DNA of 5,692 bases from SLFT01 sp964493075 (GTDB taxonomy: Bacteria > Hydrogenedentota > Hydrogenedentia > Hydrogenedentales > CAITNO01), in NCBI GenBank assembly GCA_964493075.1, contig CAZBNU010000248.1:1-5692 (forward strand), given 5' to 3'. The notes under the pieces are model-generated. The model saw only the letters and a list, made by a program, of their open reading frames with translations. It did no database searches and was not told the DNA's origin. Position numbers and translations under genes: made by a program. Shown piece after piece: positions 1 to 5,692 of the stretch (positions are counted from its first letter, which is position 1; each line of letters begins with the position of its first letter).

Positions 1-8
1 AGTAGAAC

Positions 9-14
9 AGGAGG
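9..14 (+). promoter_or_regulatory. Ribosome binding site of the response regulator gene
   Basis: A perfect AGGAGG lies four bases before a GTG codon at 19. It supports GTG rather than ATG as the start; the next in-frame Met is residue 57, which would remove the acidic pocket. No promoter can be judged because only 18 bases precede the gene. Confidence 0.75.
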
Positions 15-18
15 AACC

Positions 19-408
19 GTGGCTACGAAAAGAACGATTCTGGTAGTGGATGATGAACCGGATGTGGTTGCGCTTCTGGAAACGACGCTCACCGGCGAAG
101 GGTTTAATGTACATACAGCCTATGACGGCATATCGGCGCTGGATATTTGCAACACCGAGAAACCGGACATTGTGCTACTGGACATTATGATGCCGATGAT
201 GAGCGGCTATGAAGTGCTCGAACAGATCAAAGCCAACCCGATCACGCAGAACATCCCGGTATTGTGCATATCATCGGCGCATACCCCCGAAGCGCGTGCG
301 CAGTCTTTCAGATTGGGTGCGGCGGAGATGATCAAAAAGCCATTCTTTCCAAAAGAGCTTGTGGCACAGATACGGCGTCATCTGCCCCCCGACGACGATA
401 TTTATTAA
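19..408 (+). CDS. Stand-alone receiver-domain response regulator (CheY-like)
   Basis: A 129-residue protein that is a receiver domain and nothing else, with no DNA-binding or enzymatic output domain. The signature residues are all visible: the acidic pair D11-D12, the phospho-acceptor D55 in LLDIMMP, the switch Ser at S86 and the conserved K107-P108-F109. By family it would be phosphorylated by a histidine kinase and act through protein-protein contact in the cytoplasm. Neither kinase nor target is in the window, so the pathway is unknown. It starts at GTG behind a strong Shine-Dalgarno sequence and ends TAA, 56 bases before the pgsA-like start. It is on the same strand with no convincing terminator between, so co-transcription is plausible. 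The short acidic tail after P124 (DDDIY) is not part of the fold. The domain call is firm; any specific role such as chemotaxis, pili or development would be a guess. Confidence 0.95.
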   Translation: MATKRTILVVDDEPDVVALLETTLTGEGFNVHTAYDGISALDICNTEKPDIVLLDIMMPMMSGYEVLEQIKANPITQNIPVLCISSAHTPEARAQSFRLGAAEMIKKPFFPKELVAQIRRHLPPDDDIY

Positions 409-448
409 ACGAACCCTGCACAGCATGTAGGCAGGTGTGCGCTGTGAT

Positions 449-454
449 GGGAGG
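449..454 (+). promoter_or_regulatory. Ribosome binding site deciding the pgsA start
   Basis: GGGAGG lies ten bases upstream of the ATG at 465. The other in-frame ATG at 447 precedes this site and has no comparable purine run in front of it. The site therefore favours 465, which also gives the N-terminus expected for the family. Confidence 0.6.
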
Positions 455-464
455 TCGCATTCCC

Positions 465-1016
465 ATGACGACTGCCAACAAAATTACGCTGGCGCGTCTG
501 GCGGTATTGCCGATTTTTCTGGCTTGTATTTTCGGCTATGGGCCGGAGCGGGAGGGGTTGCGCCTCGTTGCGTTGTGTATTTACGTTTTTGCCGGCGTTT
601 CCGACCTGCTTGATGGTTGGTATGCCCGGCGGTTCGGGCAGATTTCACGGCTGGGCGCACGACTGGACCCGTTGGCGGACAAACTGCTGGTCAATCTCGG
701 TTATGTGTTTGTGGCGGCAAATCCCCATTTTAACCCGGGGGTGTCGCTCTGGATTCCCCCCATATTTCTTGCCCGGGACGTATATATCGTGCTGGGCGCC
801 TATTTCATTAACGAACGTTATGGCCCATTCAAAGTGAAACCGAAGTTGTCGGGCAAGACCACCACGGCGCTGCAAATGGCCGGGATGGTAGCCGTGCTTG
901 CCGCCATGCCGGTGGCGTTTGCGCTGCTGATGGGCGCGGTCGCGGCAACGTTCTGGTCAACCGTAGATTACTACATTGCAGGATATAATCAGGTTCAGGA
1001 GAAAAAGCAAGGCTGA
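465..1016 (+). CDS. pgsA: CDP-alcohol phosphatidyltransferase, probable phosphatidylglycerophosphate synthase
   Basis: A 183-residue integral membrane enzyme, the usual length for PgsA. The complete CDP-alcohol phosphotransferase signature is present: D50-G51-x2-A54-R55-x8-G64-x3-D68-x3-D72, the metal and CDP-binding active site. The start NKITLARL followed by a hydrophobic helix, and LDPLADKLL after the catalytic Asp, are typical of PgsA rather than of serine or choline transferases. By family it joins CDP-diacylglycerol and glycerol-3-phosphate to give phosphatidylglycerol phosphate plus CMP at the inner membrane. About five to six hydrophobic segments are visible (roughly residues 9-23, 33-46, 73-88, 98-112, 130-160). 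The open frame extends upstream of 465, but that part overlaps the receiver gene and lacks a ribosome site. The TGA stop overlaps the der ATG by one base, implying translational coupling. Another CDP-alcohol transferase, such as a CLS1-type cardiolipin synthase, cannot be excluded. Confidence 0.88.
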   Translation: MTTANKITLARLAVLPIFLACIFGYGPEREGLRLVALCIYVFAGVSDLLDGWYARRFGQISRLGARLDPLADKLLVNLGYVFVAANPHFNPGVSLWIPPIFLARDVYIVLGAYFINERYGPFKVKPKLSGKTTTALQMAGMVAVLAAMPVAFALLMGAVAATFWSTVDYYIAGYNQVQEKKQG

Positions 1017-2404
1017 TGTCGCCCTCAAAACGAAAAAAAATGCCGACTGTTGCCGTTGTCGGACGCCCTAATGTAGGCAAGTCCACTTTGTTCAACCGCA
1101 TCATCGGAAAGCAACGGGCAATTGTCCACAACCAGGAAGGGATTACCCGGGACCGCTTCATCAATGAAGCGCGATGGGATGACCACGTGTTCATGCTGGT
1201 GGATACGGGCGGCATCATTGAGAATCCCGTGGACGATATCACCCGAAAAATGCAGGACCAGGTGCAGCAGGCCATAGAAGACTCACGGGTCGTGATTTTT
1301 GTGCTGGACGGCCAGCAGGAACTTACCCGTATGGACCGACTGGTATGCGAATCCCTGGTGCGGAGCGGCAAACCGGTGGTGCTTGCCGTCAACAAACTGG
1401 ACAACCATACTCTTGCCATGAACCGGTATGAATATTACGAGCTGGGTCTTGGCGAGCCGATGGCCATATCGGCAAGCCATAACCTGGGCATAGAAGAACT
1501 CATGGCGCGGGTCGTTGCGCATTTTCCGCCGCCCGTCCCGGTTCCTGAAGCAGAGTTACACGAGGAGGAAAAAGAGGAAGACGATGCCAAAGCAGTAAAG
1601 ATAAAGCCTATTAAGGTCGCCATTATTGGTCGTCCCAATGTGGGCAAGTCCTCTTTTATCAACGCCATACTGAATGAGGAACGGGCCATCGTATCGGAAA
1701 TACCGGGCACCACCCGTGACGCTATTGACGTTGATTTTTCGTGGCAGGGCAAAGATTATCTGCTGATTGACACTGCGGGTATGCGCCGCAAGGCGGGGAT
1801 TAAGGATGCTGTGGAACATTACAGCGTCACCCGTTCCCTACGCGCGGTGCGCCGCGCCGATGTATGCCTGATTATGGTGGAAGCCACAGAAGGGCTTACG
1901 GAACAAGACAAGCGGGTGATCGGCTATACGCTGGAGCAGGGGACCGCATTCATCCTGGTATGGACAAAATGGGACCTTGTGGAAAACAAGGAAAAGCGAT
2001 TCAAGGCGCTGGCTGACGACCTCGACCTGAAGATGGGGCAGGTGCAGTATGCGCCGCAGATGACCATTAGCAATGTGACGCGGAAACGGTTGTTCACGGT
2101 GTTTGAGTACGTGGACCGGGTGGCGCTGGAAGCAAACAAGCGGATTCCGACGGCAGAGTTTAACCGGCTTATCGAACAGATTAAGGCCAAGCATAACCCG
2201 CCCAGTATGAAGGGACGTCACGCCAAAATTTTGTACGGCGCACAAACCAGTGTGAAGCCCACCGAGTTTGTGTTGTTTGTTAATCAGACCCGTCTGTTCC
2301 ATTTCAGTTACATGCGCTTCATTGAGAATCAGATTCGCGCTGCCTATGGCTTTGAGGGCGTGCCCATCCGCCTTGAACTGAGAGAGGAGAAACGGAAGCA
2401 ATGA
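1016..2404 (+). CDS. der: Ribosome biogenesis GTPase Der (EngA)
   Basis: A 462-residue protein with the diagnostic Der layout: two Era-like GTPase domains in tandem, then a KH-like domain. Domain 1 has G1 GRPNVGKST (16-24), the G2 threonine T44, G3 DTGG (63-66), G4 NKLD (126-129) and G5 SAS (152-154). An acidic linker rich in Glu (about 178-190) leads to domain 2, with G1 GRPNVGKSS (205-213), G2 in PGTTRD (230-235), G3 DTAG (252-255) and G4 TKWD (317-320). The KH-like domain (about 370-455) carries FHFSYMR and YGFEGVPIRLELR. By family it acts in 50S subunit maturation in the cytoplasm and is usually essential. Domain 2 is odd: G4 has Thr in place of the usual Asn, and the expected G5 SA reads SN (351-352). 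The ATG at 1016 overlaps the upstream stop, with AGGAGA at 997-1002 as a distant ribosome site. Met9 at 1040 is an alternative start close to the usual N-terminus. Confidence 0.98.
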   Translation: MSPSKRKKMPTVAVVGRPNVGKSTLFNRIIGKQRAIVHNQEGITRDRFINEARWDDHVFMLVDTGGIIENPVDDITRKMQDQVQQAIEDSRVVIFVLDGQQELTRMDRLVCESLVRSGKPVVLAVNKLDNHTLAMNRYEYYELGLGEPMAISASHNLGIEELMARVVAHFPPPVPVPEAELHEEEKEEDDAKAVKIKPIKVAIIGRPNVGKSSFINAILNEERAIVSEIPGTTRDAIDVDFSWQGKDYLLIDTAGMRRKAGIKDAVEHYSVTRSLRAVRRADVCLIMVEATEGLTEQDKRVIGYTLEQGTAFILVWTKWDLVENKEKRFKALADDLDLKMGQVQYAPQMTISNVTRKRLFTVFEYVDRVALEANKRIPTAEFNRLIEQIKAKHNPPSMKGRHAKILYGAQTSVKPTEFVLFVNQTRLFHFSYMRFIENQIRAAYGFEGVPIRLELREEKRKQ

Positions 2405-2985
2405 CCATACTCATCCCTGTCGCGCTGGTACTTTCCTATGTTTTGGGTTCTGTGCCGACGGGCCTGTGGCTGGGGCTCCGGCTGCGTGGCATAGACATAC
2501 GCCAGGAGGGCAGCGGTAACATCGGCGCCACCAACACAATGCGCACCCTGGGCAAAACCTATGGGCTTGCGGCGCTCGCTTTTGACGTGTTCAAGGGCTG
2601 GCTGCCGGTGATTGCGGCGCCGTACCTGCATACATGGGAATATCTTCCCATTGGCTGCGGCATGGCGGCCATCATCGGGCATACGTTCCCGATTTTTCTG
2701 TGGTTCAAAGGCGGCAAAGGGGTGGCCACCAGCACGGGGGTATTCCTGGGGCTGGCGCCGATGCCTATGGCGATAGCCGCCGCAGTGTTCTTCGCCGTGG
2801 TGGCCGTCACCCGCATGGTCAGCGCCGGTTCCGTAGCCGCCGCCGCCGCCATGGGGGTTGCCGTGTTTCTTTTTGACATTTCCTGGCCAGTGCGCTGGTT
2901 CACCCTTATCGTCGCCGCACTGGTGATCCTCAAACACCATTCCAATATCCGGCGCATATTGCGACATGAAGAAAACAAATTATAG
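2401..2985 (+). CDS. plsY: Acyl-phosphate:glycerol-3-phosphate acyltransferase PlsY
   Basis: A 194-residue multi-pass membrane protein of the size expected for PlsY. All family motifs are visible: the first helix ending in GSVPTG (16-21), GSGNIGATNxxR (37-48), FDVFKG (61-66), GHTFPIFLxFKGGKGVAT (93-110) and the C-terminal KHxxNIRR (178-185). By family it transfers an acyl group from acyl-phosphate, made by PlsX, to the 1-position of glycerol-3-phosphate. This is the first committed step of bacterial phospholipid synthesis at the inner membrane. The ATG overlaps the der stop in an ATGA tetranucleotide, with an AGAGGAGA ribosome site at 2383-2390 inside der, so the two are very probably translationally coupled. 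The usual aspartate-leucine form of the middle motif is slightly varied here (FDVFKG), with the Asp and Lys kept. Together with pgsA two genes upstream it gives this unit a phospholipid theme. Confidence 0.97.
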   Translation: MTILIPVALVLSYVLGSVPTGLWLGLRLRGIDIRQEGSGNIGATNTMRTLGKTYGLAALAFDVFKGWLPVIAAPYLHTWEYLPIGCGMAAIIGHTFPIFLWFKGGKGVATSTGVFLGLAPMPMAIAAAVFFAVVAVTRMVSAGSVAAAAAMGVAVFLFDISWPVRWFTLIVAALVILKHHSNIRRILRHEENKL

Positions 2986-4996
2986 TTGCACTGACTTGGT
3001 GCATTTCAGTTACCGTCCGGCCTGGTGGCTGTCCATGCCGCGTCCGAGACGCTTGTTCACGGTTGCCGATTATGGCATTGCGCTGATTGCGGGGCTGGCT
3101 GCGCTCTGGTTGTATTTGCAAACCCTGGGGCCCACCATCACAGGCGAAGACAGCGGCGAATTCGTCGCGGCGGCGTACACCCTGGGCATCCCCCACCCTC
3201 CCGGCTATCCGCTGTATTGCATGGTGGGCCATCTTTTTACGTGGCTGCCCTGGGGTGAAGTCGCATGGCGGGTAAACCTCATGTCGGCGTGTTTCGGCGC
3301 AGGCGCTGTATTCATGACAGCGCTGCTGGTGGTATACCTGACCCGAAACCGTTTTGCCGCGCTGGCGGCTGCACTGGCGCTGGCCTGCTCCCGTGAATTC
3401 TGGGCACAATCCCTCATTGCCGATGTATACAGCATGACTGCATTCTTCTTTGCCCTGTGCCTGTTGCTGTTGATGATGTGGAAGGATACGCGGAACAAGC
3501 GCTTCCTCTACATCTTTGCCTTTCTGTTTGGCCTGGCCGTTACCGTCCATTACACCTTCACCCTGCTGATGCCTGTATTCGCATCCTATGTATTTCTTGC
3601 GAACTTCGCGCCTCCGGAAACAACCAGCCGCAGCAACCGGCTGCGATGGAAGGATTACGTTGTTTTCTGCCTGGTGGCCACTGCCGGACTCCTCCCCTTT
3701 GTGTACCTTCCGATTCGTTCGCTGGCCAATCCGCCTGTGGACTGGGGCAACCCGGAAACGCTGAGCAACTTTTTCGACGTGCTGCGCCGCAAGCAGTTCG
3801 CGTTCATGTATGACCAGTACCCGCGCAGTTGGGAGCGGTTCGTGGAACAGGCGGCGGTATACGGGCGGTTCTGGCTGGGCGAGTTTCAGGTCTGGGGTAC
3901 GCTGGCCGGAGTGACCGGACTACTGATCCTGTTGCAACGACACTTTTGGCACGGGCTGCTGCTGATTCTTTCCGGACTGGTCGTGGTGGTCGGGTTTATA
4001 CACTGGCAGAATTTTGAGCAGACCCGTGAATGGTTCTGGGTCATGCGCGTGTTCGGGCTGCCGGCCTATCTGGTTACGGCCGTGGGCATCGGTGTGGCGG
4101 TGGAGGTCATCTGGAAACGCAGCACCGTATGGCGCGTCACGGCGGTTCTGCTGGGCCTGCTTCTGCTGGCTGCTTCGCTGCATGGGAACTGGCAGCGCAA
4201 CGACAAGTCCGCCTATTACTGGACGTCTGATTACGGCAGGAACATTCTGGAGGCGCTCCCCGCCGATGCTGTTTATGTTTCCCAATCCGACCACGGCGGT
4301 TTCGGTGTGCTGTACCTGCAGCATGTGCTTGGGCTGCGCCCGGATGTGATCAATCTGCGCCATTATGGATATTTTTCGGGGCCCCTGATTGAGCAGTTGC
4401 CCGCCGCATTAAAAAAAGAGGCGGGTGAATTCCCCCGACAATCTTACGAGGCTGCAATCCTGTCGTGGATACTCAAGAACACCGATCGGCCTTTGTACCT
4501 CGGCAAGCCCATGCCGCTGCCCGATGCCCCCGGTGCGCGCATTGTGCCGGCAGGACTGCTGTTCCGGGTGCTGCGTCCCAATGAAACGGATTCCGAACAG
4601 GACTATTGGCAACAGTACCGGTGGCATACCCTGGCCAGAGAGGATACTCAGGGCGACTACACTGCAGACGCCATCCTCCATGAAATTGCCATAGCGAAGG
4701 CGCAGACCCTGCTGATTGAAACACGCGAAGTGGATGCTGAGACCGCCTTCCAAAAGAAACAGGAAGCCTTGCGCTATATTGAGGAGGGGCTGGCCGCCTA
4801 TGGTCGGGACCCGATAATGCTCAATAGCGCCGGGGTGCTCTGTGCGCGGTATGGCCTATATGAAGAAGCCCGCGACTATTTCCGGGAAGCGCTGCAGCAA
4901 CTGCCGACGCTGCCTACGGCAAAACAAAATCTGGAACGCGCGGAAAAACATTTGGCTTCTGTAATGCCGAGCATCACCAAAGTCGGGGCTTTGTGA
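2966..4996 (+). CDS. DUF2723/TMEM260-like multi-pass membrane protein (putative glycosyltransferase) with C-terminal TPR
   Basis: A 676-residue protein. The N-terminal two thirds match the DUF2723 family: EDSGE (61-65) just after the first helix, HPPGYPLY (77-84), AWRVNLMSA (100-108), FWAQSLIADVYS (145-156), GLAVTVHY (189-196), YLPIRS (247-252) and NPPVDWGNP (255-263). About nine to ten hydrophobic segments are visible (e.g. 36-55, 107-126, 149-171, 180-212, 231-250, 307-324, 329-347, 360-382, 388-405). A soluble region follows, with SDHGGFGVLYLQ (441-452), RPDV (458-461) and a TPR-like helix pair at about 616-650. The human relative TMEM260 is a protein O-mannosyltransferase, so a GT-C-type lipid-linked sugar transferase is the best guess; donor and acceptor are unknown. 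The longest frame starts at 2966, overlapping plsY by 20 bases without a clear ribosome site. The Met24 codon at 3035, behind a weak GGTGG, gives a more family-like N-terminus and may be the true start. Confidence 0.88.
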   Translation: MKKTNYSCTDLVHFSYRPAWWLSMPRPRRLFTVADYGIALIAGLAALWLYLQTLGPTITGEDSGEFVAAAYTLGIPHPPGYPLYCMVGHLFTWLPWGEVAWRVNLMSACFGAGAVFMTALLVVYLTRNRFAALAAALALACSREFWAQSLIADVYSMTAFFFALCLLLLMMWKDTRNKRFLYIFAFLFGLAVTVHYTFTLLMPVFASYVFLANFAPPETTSRSNRLRWKDYVVFCLVATAGLLPFVYLPIRSLANPPVDWGNPETLSNFFDVLRRKQFAFMYDQYPRSWERFVEQAAVYGRFWLGEFQVWGTLAGVTGLLILLQRHFWHGLLLILSGLVVVVGFIHWQNFEQTREWFWVMRVFGLPAYLVTAVGIGVAVEVIWKRSTVWRVTAVLLGLLLLAASLHGNWQRNDKSAYYWTSDYGRNILEALPADAVYVSQSDHGGFGVLYLQHVLGLRPDVINLRHYGYFSGPLIEQLPAALKKEAGEFPRQSYEAAILSWILKNTDRPLYLGKPMPLPDAPGARIVPAGLLFRVLRPNETDSEQDYWQQYRWHTLAREDTQGDYTADAILHEIAIAKAQTLLIETREVDAETAFQKKQEALRYIEEGLAAYGRDPIMLNSAGVLCARYGLYEEARDYFREALQQLPTLPTAKQNLERAEKHLASVMPSITKVGAL

Positions 4997-5011
4997 TGCT
5001 GTTGAAGCGTG

Positions 5012-5065
5012 GGTGTGGTCGAATGGTAGATTACGCGCCTGTGAACTGATTCGAGCGACAACACC
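5012..5065. repeat. Imperfect inverted repeat between convergent genes
   Basis: In the 86-base spacer between two genes that end toward each other, GGTGT (5012-5016) is matched by ACACC (5061-5065), and TCGAAT (5019-5024) by ATTCGA (5049-5054). That is eleven possible pairs broken by unequal bulges of two and six bases, around a 24-base loop. The position suits a transcription end point for both genes. There is no T-run on either side, so an intrinsic terminator is not supported. The repeat is seen directly; its function is unknown. Confidence 0.35.
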
Positions 5066-5082
5066 ATTTGGAAAGTCTTGCT

Positions 5083-5692
5083 TCACGCTGATGTCTGGTA
5101 GGGGTCGTAGGCGGCGAGGGCGATGGATTCGAGTTGGCTAGCCACGTTATCGGGGTTGTGTTTTTCGAGGATGGTTTCCCGTGCTTTTGCGCCGAGGGTG
5201 GCACGTAGATCGGGATTTTCTATGAGGCGCAGCAGTGCGGCGGCGTAGGCGTGGGCATCGTTGTCGGGCACAATCAGTCCGGTTTCTTCGTGGGTGATGG
5301 GGTAGGCGGCGCTTTCACAGGCGACCACGGCTTTGGCCGCCGCCATGGCGTTGAGCATCTTGATGGGGTAGCCGGACCAGGACACGCGCGGTGCTGCGAA
5401 CACGGCATCCTGGGCGAGGAACCGGTGCAACGCATCAAATCCCATGATGGGCGCTATTTCTGCGGGGAGTCCCTTTGCTTTTTCTGCAGTGGCAATGATG
5501 AGGCGCGTTTCGGGGCGTTTGTTGCGCACCAGTTTCATGGCCTCGAAGAGCAGGGGCAGGTTCTGGTAGGCGTCGAGGTTGCCTGTGTAAATAACGGGCG
5601 GCGTGCCTTCGGTGTCCAGCGTGGCCGGCGCGAACAGCTGCGCGTCAATGGGCGGCGGCACAATCTTGACCTGGTCCTGTTCGCATCCCCGT
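5083..5692 (-). CDS. Glycosyltransferase family 4 (GT-B), C-terminal half, cut by the window edge
   Basis: The frame reads leftward from the right edge and stays open there, giving 202 visible codons ending in TGA. A GTG at 5661 is not the start: ten in-frame codons before it read RGCEQDQVKI, continuing into VPPPID, the usual linker between the two Rossmann domains of GT4 enzymes. The visible part is the nucleotide-sugar-binding domain, with VIYTGNLDAYQNLPLL resembling the family's YTGxxxxYQGxxLL, then SGYPIKMLNAMAAAKAVVA and the ETGLIVP loop. The segment that often reads EAMA in GT4 enzymes is NAMA here, so the second Glu of the EX7E motif is Asn; PIKxLN forms occur in part of the family. 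By family it is a retaining cytoplasmic or membrane-associated transferase, probably for a lipid, capsule or O-antigen type glycan. Sugar and acceptor cannot be told, and the N-terminal acceptor domain and promoter lie outside the window. Confidence 0.88.
   Translation of the reverse strand, partial: RGCEQDQVKIVPPPIDAQLFAPATLDTEGTPPVIYTGNLDAYQNLPLLFEAMKLVRNKRPETRLIIATAEKAKGLPAEIAPIMGFDALHRFLAQDAVFAAPRVSWSGYPIKMLNAMAAAKAVVACESAAYPITHEETGLIVPDNDAHAYAAALLRLIENPDLRATLGAKARETILEKHNPDNVASQLESIALAAYDPYQTSA

Noticed and set aside
418..446. Possible hairpin between the response regulator and pgsA (CACAGC at 419-424 with GCTGTG at 441-446)
   Set aside because: There are only six pairs around a 16-base loop, a competing five-pair alternative exists, and no T-run follows. 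It is not enough for a terminator or attenuator.
829..1419. 196-codon open frame on the - strand across the pgsA-der junction
   Set aside because: It lies antisense to two genes with complete family motifs and is rich in Ser, Thr and Arg with no recognisable domain. It is a by-product of GC-rich coding on the other strand.
1563..1598. Strong ribosome-site-like AGGAGG and GAGG run inside der, followed by an out-of-frame ATG and a four-codon frame ending in TAA at 1596
   Set aside because: The purines are explained by the Glu/Lys-rich linker between the two GTPase domains. A four-codon frame has no support as a gene, although ribosome pausing here is possible.
2344..3550. Long - strand open frames (2344-2967 and 2930-3550) opposite plsY and the DUF2723 gene
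   Set aside because: Their products are low-complexity His/Gly/Arg/Gln-rich strings with no motifs, while the + strand encodes clear PlsY and DUF2723 signatures over the same bases.
5659..5661. GTG on the - strand as start of a complete small protein
   Set aside because: The frame stays open upstream to the window edge, and the upstream residues fit the GT4 inter-domain linker, so this codon is an internal Val in a truncated gene.
1..5692. CRISPR array, insertion sequence, phage or defence system
   Set aside because: No spaced direct repeats, transposase, integrase or defence-type domains were seen. Apart from the 86-base convergent spacer and the 56-base gap before pgsA, nearly all bases are accounted for by coding genes.

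Overview
The window is one fragment of a moderately GC-rich bacterial chromosome. Five closely packed genes run on the + strand: response regulator, pgsA-like, der, plsY, and a large DUF2723 membrane protein. They face one partial glycosyltransferase gene on the - strand that runs off the right edge. Der and PlsY show this is bacterial. DUF2723/TPR proteins and this style of GT4 enzyme are common in FCB/PVC-type and other uncultured lineages, but the sequence does not fix a phylum, so I place it only as an unassigned, probably Gram-negative bacterium.

Layout. At 19-408 is a stand-alone CheY-like receiver. At 465-1016 is a CDP-alcohol phosphatidyltransferase, best read as phosphatidylglycerophosphate synthase. 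Its stop overlaps by one base the start of der (1016-2404), a two-GTPase-domain ribosome assembly factor. The der stop overlaps by four bases the start of plsY (2401-2985), the acyl-phosphate glycerol-3-phosphate acyltransferase. The next frame (2966-4996) starts inside plsY, or 49 bases after it if the second Met is used. It encodes a multi-pass DUF2723/TMEM260-like putative glycosyltransferase with a C-terminal TPR. An 86-base convergent spacer (4997-5082) holds an imperfect inverted repeat. The C-terminal half of a GT4 glycosyltransferase then runs leftward from the window edge (5692-5083).

How the genes fit together. The overlaps and lack of internal terminators imply one transcript for at least pgsA-der-plsY and probably all five + strand genes. 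PlsY commits glycerol-3-phosphate to phospholipid synthesis, and PgsA uses CDP-diacylglycerol plus a second glycerol-3-phosphate to make the phosphatidylglycerol precursor. The unit therefore pairs two membrane-lipid steps with a ribosome-assembly GTPase, linking growth functions. The DUF2723 protein and the GT4 enzyme suggest envelope glycosylation next door. Most of the window is ordinary housekeeping. The points worth a second look are the non-canonical G4/G5 motifs in the second GTPase domain of Der, the DUF2723-TPR protein with an altered periplasmic motif and uncertain start, and the structured convergent spacer, part of which resembles half of a tRNA-His.
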